Origin: Phenylobacterium sp.
GTDB taxonomy: Bacteria; Pseudomonadota; Alphaproteobacteria; Caulobacterales; Caulobacteraceae
Direction of reading: 5' to 3'
Assembly (NCBI RefSeq): GCF_030697305.1
Contig: NZ_JAUYQL010000023.1
Coordinates: 1 to 57,909 of the forward strand
DNA: 57,909 bases
Numbering within the stretch: the first letter of the stretch is position 1; the number at the start of each line of letters is the position of its first letter. This document shows positions 19,190-28,286 of this stretch, piece by piece. The notes beneath the pieces are model-generated. The model was not told the DNA's origin. It ran no database searches and saw only the letters and a list, made by a program, of their open reading frames with translations. A program made the position numbers and the translations under genes.

Positions 19190-20194
19190 GTGTCGCTACG
19201 CTCCATCCTCCTGACGGTGACCCGCACGATCGGCGTCGCCCTGGCCCTGCCGCTGGGGCTGGTCTGCGCCGGCGCGGCGCTGGCCGCCCAGGGCGGTCGA
19301 TGGAGCGCCAGCCTCGACGCGCTGGCCCACTTCGCGCCGTTTTGGCTGGCGGGGGCTTTAGGCGTCGCCGCCGCCGGCGTCGTGCTGGCGCGGGGCGTCT
19401 TGCGGGGTGTGCTGGTGGTGCTGGGCCTGGTCGGCGCATTGGCCGCCGGATCGCTGATGGCGCCTGAGTATCTGCGCGACGCCGGGCCTCACGCAGACGC
19501 CAAGGCGCCGCTTCAGTTGAAGCTGCTGCAGTTCAACGTCTGGTGGTTCAATGCCGATGTCGAGCGGACCGCCGACTGGATCGCCGCCCAGAACGCAGAT
19601 GTCATAGTGCTGGAGGAAGCGCGCGCCAGCTTTCGTGACGCCATGCTGCGCCGTGGCCGCTACCACGTCAGTTGCGACGGGTGCTCTGTGACGATCCTCA
19701 CCCGCGCCCAGCCGGTCGCGTGGGGCGGGCTGCCGGGTCCATGGCCGTCGCCAGCGATGACCTATGTCACCTTCGCGACCGCGCAGGGGCCGTTCACGGT
19801 GTTCGGCGTCCACCTGTCGTGGCCGACGTCCAACGGCTTGCAGCAGCGCCAGGGCGTCAACCTGGGCAAGGTGCTCAGCACCTACCCGCACAGTTCGCTG
19901 ATCGTCTCGGGAGACTTCAACTCGACGCCATGGTCTTTCACCCGTCGCCGCATGGATCGCGACCTTGGCCTGATCAGACGCACGCGCGGGGTGTTCAGCT
20001 GGCCAGCCAGGGACGTCACCGGCAAGGTGGCGAAAGTCCCCTTCCCGTTCCTGCCGATCGACCATGTCTACGCCGGGCGCGAATGGCGAACGGTGAGCGT
20101 CAAGCGCGGCCCGCGCCTGGGATCAGACCACTATCCGGTGATCGTCACCCTGGCGCGCGATCCGGCTACAGGTCGGCGGCGACCTTCGCGCTGA
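19190..20194 (+). CDS. Membrane-anchored endonuclease/exonuclease/phosphatase-family protein
   Basis: A 334-residue protein. Two or three N-terminal membrane helices (about residues 9-100) precede an EEP domain: LLQFNVWWFN, ADVIVLEEA (metal Glu), FGVHLSW, VSGDFNSTPWS (catalytic Asp/Asn), and the closing GSDHYPVIVTL. The family includes Mg-dependent phosphodiesterases acting on nucleic acids, phosphoinositides or lipids; the membrane anchor suggests a periplasmic or lipid substrate. It starts at GTG 19190 with a weak ribosome binding site. The 3' end overlaps the convergent cyclophilin gene by 29 bp. Confidence 0.85.
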   Translation: MSLRSILLTVTRTIGVALALPLGLVCAGAALAAQGGRWSASLDALAHFAPFWLAGALGVAAAGVVLARGVLRGVLVVLGLVGALAAGSLMAPEYLRDAGPHADAKAPLQLKLLQFNVWWFNADVERTADWIAAQNADVIVLEEARASFRDAMLRRGRYHVSCDGCSVTILTRAQPVAWGGLPGPWPSPAMTYVTFATAQGPFTVFGVHLSWPTSNGLQQRQGVNLGKVLSTYPHSSLIVSGDFNSTPWSFTRRRMDRDLGLIRRTRGVFSWPARDVTGKVAKVPFPFLPIDHVYAGREWRTVSVKRGPRLGSDHYPVIVTLARDPATGRRRPSR

Positions 20195-20633
20195 CGATCT
20201 TGCCCGGCGCGCGCGGCGGCTCGCCCTTGGGCAAGGCGTCGACATTGTCCATGCCCTCGGTCACTTCGCCCCACACCGTGTACTGGTTGTCGAGGAAGCG
20301 GGCGTCGTCGAAGCAGATGAAGAACTGGCTGTTGGCCGAATCCGGGTTCGAGGTGCGCGCCATCGAGCAGACGCCGCGAACGTGCGGCTCCTTGGAGAAT
20401 TCCTGCTTCAGGTCCGGCTTGTCGGAGCCGCCGCTGCCGCGCCCCGTCGGGTCGCCACCCTGGGCCATGAAGCCAGGGATGACCCGGTGGAACACCACGC
20501 CGTCGTAGAAGCCCGAACGCGCCAGTTCCTTGATCCGGGCGACGTGCCCGGGCGCCAGATCCGGGCGCAGGCGGATCGACACCGGCCCGGTGTCGAGCGT
20601 CAGGATCAGGGTGTTCTCGGGATCGTCGGCCAT
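20166..20633 (-). CDS. Cytoplasmic peptidyl-prolyl cis-trans isomerase (cyclophilin)
   Basis: A 155-residue cyclophilin without signal peptide. Active-site motifs are FHRVIPGFMAQGGD, GSGGSDKPDLKQEF, SANSQFFICF and NQYTVWGEVTEGMD. It catalyses proline isomerisation during folding. The start ATG 20633 is fixed by a TAATG overlap with the upstream cyclophilin stop. An upstream in-frame start would lie inside that gene and is unlikely. Cytoplasmic partner of the adjacent exported copy. Confidence 0.92.
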   Translation of the reverse strand: MADDPENTLILTLDTGPVSIRLRPDLAPGHVARIKELARSGFYDGVVFHRVIPGFMAQGGDPTGRGSGGSDKPDLKQEFSKEPHVRGVCSMARTSNPDSANSQFFICFDDARFLDNQYTVWGEVTEGMDNVDALPKGEPPRAPGKIVSAKVAADL

Positions 20634-21538
20634 TACGGGGTAACCTCTGCTGGAATTTCGATGTCGCACGCCGTGAAGTCGGCGCCCTTGGAGTGCCGGA
20701 CCCAGGCGATCTCGGCCTTGAACCAGGCGCTCGCCGGATCGATGACCCGCACCTTGGGGCGTTCCGCCTCGGGGATGTCGGCCATCACCCGCACGCGGTC
20801 CATGCGGTCCTGCGGCTCGGCGACCGGTTCGCCGATCTTGATCGCCCGGACCACGTCCTGGCCGACGATGACGCGGCCCCAGGCGGTATAGCGCTTCTCA
20901 AGCGAAGGATAGCCGTCGCGCATCAGGAAGAACTGGCTGTTGGCCGAGTCGGCCTCGGTTCCCCGCGCCATCGCCGCGACGCCCGGGCAATACAGGGCCC
21001 AGGCCGAGACCTTGCCGTCGGTGGTCATCGGCGCGAGCATCGAGCTCTGGCTCATCACCGGCAGCGATTTGATGAAGCCGATCTCGGCGACGGTCTGATC
21101 GGCGGCCACCACCATCCCGGCTTCTGGGCCTCGGCGGAAGGTGAATTCGGCGGCGAGGTCCGGCTTCAGCGAACCGCCGGAGCCGGTGTTCTCCGGGTCC
21201 CCGGTCTGGTCCATGAAGCCGTCCACCACCCGGAAGAAGGTCAGGCGGTTGTAGAAGCCGTCGTGGGCGAGATCACGCACGCGGGTGACGTGATTGGGCG
21301 CCACCTGCGGGATCATCTCCACCAGCACGCGGCCCTTGTTGGTGTCGATCACCAGCACGTTGGCGGGATCGGGCGTGCGCCAGTCGGCGGCCGTCGGCGG
21401 GGCGGGCTTGGCGGGTGCGGCCGGCGCGGCGGCTGCCGGCGGTTCCGGAGGCGGCGCGCGCTTGGCTTTGCGCGGGGCGGCCTGGGACGGTGCGGCCAGG
21501 GCGAGCGCGGCGGCCGCCAGTATCAGGGTACGGATCAT
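20633..21538 (-). CDS. Periplasmic peptidyl-prolyl cis-trans isomerase (cyclophilin)
   Basis: A 301-residue cyclophilin with a signal peptide (MIRTLILAAAALALAAPSQAA), then a Lys/Pro/Ala-rich linker (about residues 22-55), then the isomerase domain. The catalytic loop is FFRVVDGFMDQTGD, where the usual His before Arg is Phe and the usual Gln-Gly is Gln-Thr-Gly. DSANSQFFLMRDGYP and TAWGRVIVGQDVV are standard. About 50 extra C-terminal residues contain a Cys (FTACDIEIP). It overlaps the cytoplasmic copy by one base. Confidence 0.88.
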   Translation of the reverse strand: MIRTLILAAAALALAAPSQAAPRKAKRAPPPEPPAAAAPAAPAKPAPPTAADWRTPDPANVLVIDTNKGRVLVEMIPQVAPNHVTRVRDLAHDGFYNRLTFFRVVDGFMDQTGDPENTGSGGSLKPDLAAEFTFRRGPEAGMVVAADQTVAEIGFIKSLPVMSQSSMLAPMTTDGKVSAWALYCPGVAAMARGTEADSANSQFFLMRDGYPSLEKRYTAWGRVIVGQDVVRAIKIGEPVAEPQDRMDRVRVMADIPEAERPKVRVIDPASAWFKAEIAWVRHSKGADFTACDIEIPAEVTP

Positions 21539-21582
21539 GCGATATTGGTAAACGCAGGCCGCGCGCGCCGCCAGTCCAAAGC

Positions 21583-22080
21583 TCAGCGCGCCGCGGCCGC
21601 CTTCGCCGCCAGCCGGTCAGTGACCCGGGTGCTCACGAACTTCGACACATCGCCGCCCAGTTGGGCGATAACCTTGACCAGGCTCGACGAGATCGCCTGG
21701 TGTTTGGGATCGGCCATAAGGAACACCGTCTCCACCTCACGGTCGAGCTGCTGGTTCATGGCCGTCATCTGGAATTCGTACTCGAAGTCGGCGGAGGTGC
21801 GCAGGCCGCGCACGATGATGTTGGCCCCGACCTCGCGGGCGTAGTGGATCAGCAGGCCCTTGAACGGTTGCACCACGATCTTGTCGCCGGCCCCGATCGC
21901 CTCGCACTCCGCGATGATGATCGCCACCCGCTCTTCAAGCGTGAACAGAGGTCCCTTGCCCTCGTTGAGCGCCACTCCGATGACCAGCTTGTCGACCAGC
22001 TTCACCGCCCGCCCGATGATATCGGTGTGCCCGTTGGTGAACGGATCGAAAGTGCCCGGATAAAGACCGACGCGGCTCAT
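21583..22080 (-). CDS. coaD: Phosphopantetheine adenylyltransferase CoaD
   Basis: A 165-residue nucleotidyltransferase for the fourth step of coenzyme A synthesis. It opens MSRVGLYPGTFDPFTNGHTDII with the T/HxGH motif; NIIVRGLRTSADFEYEFQM and ISSSLVKVIAQLGGDVS are typical. I chose ATG 22080, since GGGGA lies nine bases upstream; upstream in-frame ATGs are too close to it. It lies between gyrA and the cyclophilin pair on the same strand, 120 bp after gyrA. Confidence 0.95.
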   Translation of the reverse strand: MSRVGLYPGTFDPFTNGHTDIIGRAVKLVDKLVIGVALNEGKGPLFTLEERVAIIIAECEAIGAGDKIVVQPFKGLLIHYAREVGANIIVRGLRTSADFEYEFQMTAMNQQLDREVETVFLMADPKHQAISSSLVKVIAQLGGDVSKFVSTRVTDRLAAKAAAAR

Positions 22081-22200
22081 GCAGCCCATTCCCCTTACTT
22101 GCGCCCGCTTCGGCTTTCGCCGCGCGCCGTTCTGTTGGCAAGCCAATTCTTGCACGGCGACAACACATTACGGAAGGACGCTCTTGCCGTAGAGCAGCGA

Positions 22201-24969
22201 TCAGGTCTCGTCGGTCGCCTCGGGCTCGTCGCCCTCCGCCACGTCGTCCTCCGGCTCTTCGCCAGCGTCGGCCAGCCGTTCCACGGACACCACATGCTCG
22301 TCCTGGGCGGTGCGGAAGATGGTGACGCCCTGGGTGTTGCGTCCGGCGATCCGCACCTGGCTGACAGGCGTGCGGATCAACTGTCCGGCGTCGGTGACCA
22401 GCAGAAGCTGATCGCCATCGTCGACCGGGAACGAGGCCACCAGCCGCCCCCCGCGCTTGGTCAGGTCGTGGGCGATGAGCCCCTGCCCGCCGCGGCCCGT
22501 CCGCCGGTAGTCGTAGGCCGATGTGCGCTTGCCGAAGCCTTCGGTGGACACCGTGAGGATGAACTCCTCGGCCGCGCCCAGCTCGGCGATCCGCTCGACG
22601 CTGAGCGAGGTCATGCCTTCGCCTTCGGCCTCTTCCTCATCGGGAACCACGGCCTCTTCCGGCTCGCCGCTCTGGGCGGCCAGCATGGCCTTCTCGTGCC
22701 GCAGATAGGCGATGCGTTCGGCGGGCGTAGCGTCGACGCCGCGCAGGATGGCCATCGAGATCACCGAGTCTCCCTCGGCCAGGCGCACGCCGCGCACGCC
22801 GGTGGACTCGCGGCCGGCGAACACCCGAACCTCGTCGACTGCAAAGCGGATGCAGCGACCGAGCGCGGTGGTCAGCAGCACGTCGTTGGCGGTGGTGCAG
22901 ACGCCCACCCCCATGATCGCGTCGCCCTCATCGAGCTTCATGGCAATCTTGCCATTGCGGTTGATCTGCACGAAATCCGACAGTTTGTTGCGCCGCACAC
23001 CGCCCGAGCGGGTGGAGAACATCACGTCGAACTGGTCCCAGGTCGCCTCGTCCTCGGGCAGTGGCATGATGGAGGTGATGGTTTCGCCGGGTTCGATGGG
23101 CAGCAGGTTGATGAACGCCTTGCCGCGTGAGGTCGGCGTGCCGACCGGCAGGCGCCACACCTTGAGCTTGTAGACCTTGCCCCCGGACGAGAAGAACAAC
23201 ACCGGCGTGTGGGTGTTGGCCGAGAACACCCGGGTGACGGCGTCCTCTTCCTTCGTCGACATGCCCGAACGGCCTTTGCCGCCGCGATGCTGGGTCCGAT
23301 AGGTGGCCAGCGACGTGCGCTTGACGTAGCCCGAGTGGGTCACGGTGATCACCATGTCCTCGCGGGTGATCAGGTCCTCGTCCTCGACGTCGGCGTCGCC
23401 TTCGACGATCTCTGTCCGCCGCGGCACGGCGAAGGCGGCGCGGACCTCGGTCAGCTCCTCGCGCACCACCGCCATGATCCGGTCGCGCGACGACAACATC
23501 TCCAGGTGACCGCTGATCGTATCGGCCAGCGCACGCGCCTCGCCGAAGATCTCGTCGCGGCCAAGGCCCGTGAGCCGCGACAGCGTCAGCGCCAGAATGG
23601 CGCGGGCCTGTTCTTCCGTCAGGCGCACGCGGTCGCCGCCGACAAGTTGGGTCCGCGGATCGGCGATCAGCGCGATCAGGGGCATCATGTCGCCCGCCGG
23701 CCAGTCGCGGGCGACCAGGCGCTCGCGCGCCTCGGTCGGATCCTTCGACGATCGGATGATGTGGATCACATCGTCGATGTTGGCGACGGCGATGGCCAGA
23801 CCGACCAACACGTGGCCGCGGTCGCGCGCCTTGTTGAGCTCGAACTTGATGCGCCGCACGACGACTTCCTCGCGGAAGTCGACGAAGGCCTTGAGCATCG
23901 TGTGCAGGCCCATCTGCTCGGGCCGGCCACGGTTCAACGCCAGCATGTTGACCCCGAACGAGGTCTGCAGGGGCGTGAAGCGATAGAGCTGGTTCAGCAG
24001 CACCTCGGCCGAGGCGTCGCGCTTCAGCTCGACGACCACACGCATGCCGTCGCGGTCGCTTTCGTCACGCAGGTCGGAAATCCCGTCGATGCGCTTCTCG
24101 CGCACGAGTTCGGCGATCCGCTCGACGAGGGCGGCCTTGTTCACCTGATAGGGAATCGCCGTGATGATGATCGCTTCGCGATCCTTGCGGATCTCTTCGA
24201 TGGCGGCCTTGCCGCGCATGATCACCGAGCCCCGGCCGCCCATCAGCGCCGCCCGGGCGCCGGTGCGCCCGATGATTTCGCCGCCGGTCGGGAAATCCGG
24301 TCCCGGCACGATATCCAGCAGGTCTTCCTGGCTGATCTCGGGATTGTCGATCAGGGCCAGACAGGCGTCGACGATCTCGCCCAGGTTATGCGGCGGGATG
24401 TTGGTGGCCATGCCGACGGCGATGCCGCCCGCGCCGTTGACCAGCAGGTTGGGGATCCGCGACGGCAGGACCGTCGGCTCGCTCTCCGAGCCGTCGTAGT
24501 TCTCCTTGAAGTCGACGGTGTCCTTGTCGAGGTCGGCCAGGATCGACATCGAGGCCTTGGTCAGGCGGCACTCGGTGTAGCGCATCGCGGCCGGCGGATC
24601 GTTGTCGACCGAGCCGAAGTTCCCCTGGCCGTCGATCAGCAACAGACCCATGGAGAACGGCTGGGCCAGCCGCACGAGGGTGTCGTAGATCGCGGTGTCG
24701 CCGTGCGGATGGTATTTGCCCATCACGTCGCCGACCACGCGGGCCGACTTCACATAGGAGCGATCCGGCGTGTGCCCCTGCTCGTTCATCGAGAACAGGA
24801 TGCGCCGGTGCACCGGTTTCAGCCCGTCACGGACGTCCGGCAGCGCGCGGCTGACGATGACGCTCATGGCGTAATCGAGGTAGGAGCGCTTGAGCTCGTC
24901 CTCTATGGCGATAGGAGCGATGTCCCCGCGCCGGCCGTCGTCCGGAGGGGTCGTGGTTTCGTCGGTCAA
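22201..24969 (-). CDS. gyrA: DNA gyrase subunit A
   Basis: A 922-residue GyrA. The N-terminal winged-helix/tower breakage domain has catalytic Tyr131 ([10 protein letters not shown]). The quinolone-determining region reads [10 protein letters not shown], with Thr92 at the position of E. coli Ser83 and Asp96 at that of Asp87. The GyrA box is in [11 protein letters not shown] and six C-terminal propeller blades follow. An acidic stretch ([16 protein letters not shown]) interrupts the C-terminal domain, and the tail is acidic. It introduces negative supercoils with GyrB. The 109-bp upstream gap is shared with divergent sodC. Confidence 0.96.
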   Translation of the reverse strand: MTDETTTPPDDGRRGDIAPIAIEDELKRSYLDYAMSVIVSRALPDVRDGLKPVHRRILFSMNEQGHTPDRSYVKSARVVGDVMGKYHPHGDTAIYDTLVRLAQPFSMGLLLIDGQGNFGSVDNDPPAAMRYTECRLTKASMSILADLDKDTVDFKENYDGSESEPTVLPSRIPNLLVNGAGGIAVGMATNIPPHNLGEIVDACLALIDNPEISQEDLLDIVPGPDFPTGGEIIGRTGARAALMGGRGSVIMRGKAAIEEIRKDREAIIITAIPYQVNKAALVERIAELVREKRIDGISDLRDESDRDGMRVVVELKRDASAEVLLNQLYRFTPLQTSFGVNMLALNRGRPEQMGLHTMLKAFVDFREEVVVRRIKFELNKARDRGHVLVGLAIAVANIDDVIHIIRSSKDPTEARERLVARDWPAGDMMPLIALIADPRTQLVGGDRVRLTEEQARAILALTLSRLTGLGRDEIFGEARALADTISGHLEMLSSRDRIMAVVREELTEVRAAFAVPRRTEIVEGDADVEDEDLITREDMVITVTHSGYVKRTSLATYRTQHRGGKGRSGMSTKEEDAVTRVFSANTHTPVLFFSSGGKVYKLKVWRLPVGTPTSRGKAFINLLPIEPGETITSIMPLPEDEATWDQFDVMFSTRSGGVRRNKLSDFVQINRNGKIAMKLDEGDAIMGVGVCTTANDVLLTTALGRCIRFAVDEVRVFAGRESTGVRGVRLAEGDSVISMAILRGVDATPAERIAYLRHEKAMLAAQSGEPEEAVVPDEEEAEGEGMTSLSVERIAELGAAEEFILTVSTEGFGKRTSAYDYRRTGRGGQGLIAHDLTKRGGRLVASFPVDDGDQLLLVTDAGQLIRTPVSQVRIAGRNTQGVTIFRTAQDEHVVSVERLADAGEEPEDDVAEGDEPEATDET

Positions 24970-25078
24970 GGGAGGGGTTCAGCCGTCAGAATCGGACACA
25001 GGAACTTGTTGGTTCTGTTAACATTGAGACCCCAGCGCGGCAACGTCCAGCGGCCGCTCAAGCCCAGGAAAACGCCTC

Positions 25079-25609
25079 ATGAGACTGATCGCCCTCAGCA
25101 TCGCCGCCATTCTCGCGGCGGGCGCCGCCGTTGCGGCCGATTCGCCGACCGCCGTGACCGTGGATGTGAAGAACGCCGCCGGTGACAGCCTGGGCCAGGC
25201 GACGATCACCCAGGCTCCGAACGGCGTCCTGGCGCGCTTCCAGCTCAAGGGGCTGACGCCAGGCTGGCACGGGCTGCATTTCCACGAGAAGGGCGACTGC
25301 TCGAAGGCCGACTTCACCAGCGCCGGCAGCCATGTCCACGACAAGGCGACGATCGTCCACGGCCTGCTGAACCCTGACGCCAACGATTCCGGCGACCTGC
25401 CGAACCTGTACGCCGGCGCCGACGGGACCGCGACCGCCGAGGTCTTTTCCCCGTACGTGACGTTGTCCAACTCGACGGGGCGGCCGAAGCTCGCCGACGC
25501 TGACGGCTCGGCCATCGTGGTCCACGCGTCTCCCGACGACTATCGCACCCAGCCGATCGGCGGCGCCGGCGCGCGCATCGCATGCGGTGTGATCGCCCCC
25601 GGCGCCTGA
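25079..25609 (+). CDS. sodC: Periplasmic Cu/Zn superoxide dismutase
   Basis: A 176-residue protein with a signal peptide (MRLIALSIAAILAAGAAVAA-DS). Metal-binding histidines are in GLHFHEKGDC and GSHVHD; the disulfide cysteines are in KGDCSK and ARIACGV; the electrostatic loop includes DLPNLY. It removes superoxide in the periplasm. AGGA lies seven or eight bases before the ATG. Its stop overlaps the start of the next gene (TGATG at 25607-25611), so it is translationally coupled to a dioxygenase fusion gene. The promoter must lie in the gyrA-sodC gap. Confidence 0.95.
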   Translation: MRLIALSIAAILAAGAAVAADSPTAVTVDVKNAAGDSLGQATITQAPNGVLARFQLKGLTPGWHGLHFHEKGDCSKADFTSAGSHVHDKATIVHGLLNPDANDSGDLPNLYAGADGTATAEVFSPYVTLSNSTGRPKLADADGSAIVVHASPDDYRTQPIGGAGARIACGVIAPGA

Positions 25610-26670
25610 TGTCGCTGATCCTAGGGGAGCCGGCGCCGTGGTTCACCGCGGCGACGCCTTCGAACCCGGAGTTCGCCCTCGACACAGCGGGCGGCCGCTT
25701 CGTGCTGCTGTGTTTCCTGCCCCCGGCGCCTGAGGCGCGCGGTCCGGCCATGCGTGCGGTTGCCGCCCGCCAGGCGCTGTTCGACGACGCGCGCGCTTGC
25801 GTCTTCTTCGTCGTGCCGCAGGCCCATCAGCCCGGCGCCCGCGACCTGCGCGGGCTTCGCTGGTTCCTCGACGAAGACGGCGCGGTCGGCCGGCTCTATG
25901 GCGGGCTGGAGGCGGACGGTTCCGCACGGCCCCGGTGGGTGCTGCTCGATCCATCGATGCGGGTGCTCTCGATCGCGCCGATCGATCGAGCGGAAGCCGT
26001 CATCGACCAGGTCGCCGCCCTCCCCGCGCCCGGCGATCACGCTGGCGTCGCCCTGCACGCGCCCGCCCTGGTCGTCCCGAGGGTGTTAGAGCCCGAACTC
26101 TGCGCCCAGTTGATCGCCCTGCATGAAGCCGACGGCGGCGCATTCACCGGCGTCATGCGCGACATCGACGGCCGTACGGTCGCGGTCATGGACGAAGCCA
26201 AGAGCCGGCGCGACATCTGGATCCACGACGAGGCCTGGCAGGTAACGCTGCACGGCGCACTCGAGAGCCGCCTCTTCCCGATGCTCCAGCGCGCATTCCA
26301 GTTCGAGGCCGCGGGGATCGAGCGCTATCTGGTCAGCCGCTACGCCGCCGAGGAAGGCGGCGTCTTCCGCGCCCATCGGGACAACACGACCAGGGGTACC
26401 GCGCATCGGCGGTTCGCCTGCACCATCAACCTCAATGACGACTACGAAGGCGGCGACCTGCGCTTTCCTGAATTCGGCCCCGGGCTCCACCGTGCGCCGG
26501 TGGGCGGGGCTGTAGTTTTCTCCTGCTCGCTGCTGCACGAGGTGACGCCGCTGACGCACGGCCGACGCTATGCGTTCCTGCCGTTCTTCTATGATGCTGC
26601 GGGCGCAGGCGTGCTGGCCGACTATCGCGCCACCCTGACCGAAGGGGATGCGAGCCAAGACCAAGCCTGA
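25609..26670 (+). CDS. Redoxin-like / 2-oxoglutarate-Fe(II) dioxygenase fusion, copy 1
   Basis: A 353-residue two-domain protein. Residues 1-140 resemble an AhpC/TSA thioredoxin fold (FVLLCFLPPAPEARGP, WVLLDPSMRVL), but the peroxidatic cysteine position has none. Residues 150-335 are a prolyl-4-hydroxylase-type dioxygenase: iron ligands His256 and Asp258 (AHRDNT), His310 (SLLHE), and 2-oxoglutarate Arg in GRRYAFLPFFYD. GGDLRFPEFG is typical of the PKHD type. It may hydroxylate a protein or amino-acid side chain. Coupled to sodC by a one-base overlap and followed by a paralogue, so a shared oxidative-stress role is inferred. Confidence 0.85.
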   Translation: MSLILGEPAPWFTAATPSNPEFALDTAGGRFVLLCFLPPAPEARGPAMRAVAARQALFDDARACVFFVVPQAHQPGARDLRGLRWFLDEDGAVGRLYGGLEADGSARPRWVLLDPSMRVLSIAPIDRAEAVIDQVAALPAPGDHAGVALHAPALVVPRVLEPELCAQLIALHEADGGAFTGVMRDIDGRTVAVMDEAKSRRDIWIHDEAWQVTLHGALESRLFPMLQRAFQFEAAGIERYLVSRYAAEEGGVFRAHRDNTTRGTAHRRFACTINLNDDYEGGDLRFPEFGPGLHRAPVGGAVVFSCSLLHEVTPLTHGRRYAFLPFFYDAAGAGVLADYRATLTEGDASQDQA

Positions 26671-26735
26671 TCTGGCGCAAGCGGCGCGCCATTGGCTAAA
26701 ATGCCCGCCGGTTCGGGCAAATGGGGGCGGGACAG

Positions 26736-27791
26736 ATGGGTCTGGGTTTCGGAGAGGCTGCGCCCTACTTCGCCGGCGACACGGCCGCCAATCCGCGCTT
26801 CCAGTTCTCCTCCGTCGCCGGGCGTTTTGTGCTGCTGGGCTTCGCGCCGCCGAATGGGGCGCCGGTTGCATTGGATATGTTCCAGCGACGTCGGGCGCGT
26901 TTCGACGATATCAACCTTGTCTGCTTCATCGTCGCCGGCGACCAGGCGACGATCGCCCAGGCCGTAGACGAAACGCCGGGCCTAAGATGGTTCCGCGATC
27001 CGTCCGGCGCGATCGCCGAGGCCTATGGCGAGGCGCCTGACTCGGGCCGCTGGCTGTTGCTGGACCCGACATTGCGGGTGATAGCCGCCCTGCCGTGGGG
27101 CTCCGCCGACGCTCTGCTGGAGCAGATCGACGCCCTGCCGGCGCCCGACCTGCACTCCGGAGCCGATATCCACGCACCCGTGCTGATCGTACCCCGCATC
27201 TTCGAGCCAGACATCTGCCAGCGCCTGATCGCCCACTACGACGCCGTGGGCGGCGCACGATCCGGCGTGATGCGCAACATCGACGGCAAGACCGTCGGGG
27301 TGATCGACAACTTCAAGAGCCGCCGCGACGCCGACGTCACCGACGAGGCGTTTCGCCAGCAACTGCGGATCCGACTGGCGCGACGGCTGGTTCCGGAGAT
27401 CAAAAAGGCGTTCCAGTTCGATGTCACCCGCATGGAGCGCTACATCGTCGCCTGCTACGACGCCGGCGAAGGCGGCTATTTCCGTCCACACCGCGACAAC
27501 ACCACCCCCGGCACCGCGCATCGCCGCTTCGCGGTGACTATCAACCTGAACGCTGGTGATTATGACGGCGGCGATCTGCGCTTCCCCGAGTTCGGATCGC
27601 GGGCTTATCGCGCGCCGACCGGCGGGGCTGTGGTGTTCTCCTGTTCGCTGTTGCATGAGGCGCTGCCCGTCACGCGCGGGCGCCGTTACGCTTTCCTGCC
27701 GTTCCTCTACGACGAGGCGGGCGCGCAGATCCGTATCGCCAATCAGGCCACGATCGTGAACGAGGCGCAGCCCGCCGAGGTGGACGGCTGA
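26736..27791 (+). CDS. Redoxin-like / 2-oxoglutarate-Fe(II) dioxygenase fusion, copy 2
   Basis: A 351-residue paralogue of the preceding gene along its whole length, from tandem duplication. The N-terminal redoxin-like part (FVLLGFAPPNGAPVALD) also lacks a peroxidatic cysteine. Dioxygenase residues are kept: His252 and Asp254 (PHRDNTTPGTAHRRFA), His307 (SLLHEALP) and Arg in GRRYAFLPFLYD. I chose ATG 26736, preceded by GGGGGCGGGACAG; ATG 26721 is also in frame. It lies 65 bp after copy 1 on the same strand, so it is probably in one transcript with sodC. Confidence 0.83.
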   Translation: MGLGFGEAAPYFAGDTAANPRFQFSSVAGRFVLLGFAPPNGAPVALDMFQRRRARFDDINLVCFIVAGDQATIAQAVDETPGLRWFRDPSGAIAEAYGEAPDSGRWLLLDPTLRVIAALPWGSADALLEQIDALPAPDLHSGADIHAPVLIVPRIFEPDICQRLIAHYDAVGGARSGVMRNIDGKTVGVIDNFKSRRDADVTDEAFRQQLRIRLARRLVPEIKKAFQFDVTRMERYIVACYDAGEGGYFRPHRDNTTPGTAHRRFAVTINLNAGDYDGGDLRFPEFGSRAYRAPTGGAVVFSCSLLHEALPVTRGRRYAFLPFLYDEAGAQIRIANQATIVNEAQPAEVDG

Positions 27792-27840
27792 GGCGCGCTC
27801 GCGTCTACCTTCCGCCGGGATTGGCTGCTATCGGGGCGCA

Positions 27841-28281
27841 ATGAAAAGACCTCTCGTCGCCGGCCTTCTGGGCCTGTCGATCGCCGCCGGCCCCCTGAGC
27901 GCCAGCGCCGCCGAACTCATCCAGCCGGGCTATTGGGAATCCACCAACCGGATGCTGTCGCCCATTCCCGCCAAGAGCGTGGAGCGGCGATGCATCACGC
28001 CGGCCGACGTCGCCAAGTTCCTGATGGGCCCCAGCAACCGCCACTACGCCTGCACCTACCCGACCCGCAGCTTCGAAGGCGGCAAGATCCTGCTCAAAGG
28101 GAGCTGCGTCAGCAAGAAGGGCCGGCGCGTCCAGGTCGAAGGTCAGGGGAGTTACTCCCAGACCAGCTTCAGTCTCACCGCGCAGGTGGCGACCGAGTTC
28201 TCCGGCATCCCGATCGCCGGCAAGGTGCGCACCGAAGCCAAGCGCATCGGCGACGCCTGCCCGGCGCCCGCCGCGAGCTGA
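27841..28281 (+). CDS. DUF3617-family exported protein
   Basis: A 146-residue protein with a signal peptide (MKRPLVAGLLGLSIAAGPLSASA-AE). The mature part begins LIQPGYWEST, the DUF3617 opening, and has four cysteines spaced as in that family (RRCITP, YACTYP, GSCVSK, DACPAP), likely forming disulfides. DUF3617 proteins are periplasmic with unknown function. It is 49 bp after the dioxygenase pair, perhaps co-transcribed, and converges on the CoA-transferase gene with a 5-bp gap. Confidence 0.82.
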   Translation: MKRPLVAGLLGLSIAAGPLSASAAELIQPGYWESTNRMLSPIPAKSVERRCITPADVAKFLMGPSNRHYACTYPTRSFEGGKILLKGSCVSKKGRRVQVEGQGSYSQTSFSLTAQVATEFSGIPIAGKVRTEAKRIGDACPAPAAS

Positions 28282-28286
28282 CCGCC

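Noticed and set aside
24985-25020. GAAC-N6-GTTC inverted repeat before gyrA as a LexA box
   Set aside because: The alphaproteobacterial operator is the direct repeat GTTC-N7-GTTC; this is an inverted repeat with other spacing.
23209-25185. 658-residue open frame antisense to gyrA
   Set aside because: gyrA is certain; the antisense product has no domain and crosses the gyrA-sodC gap without reason.
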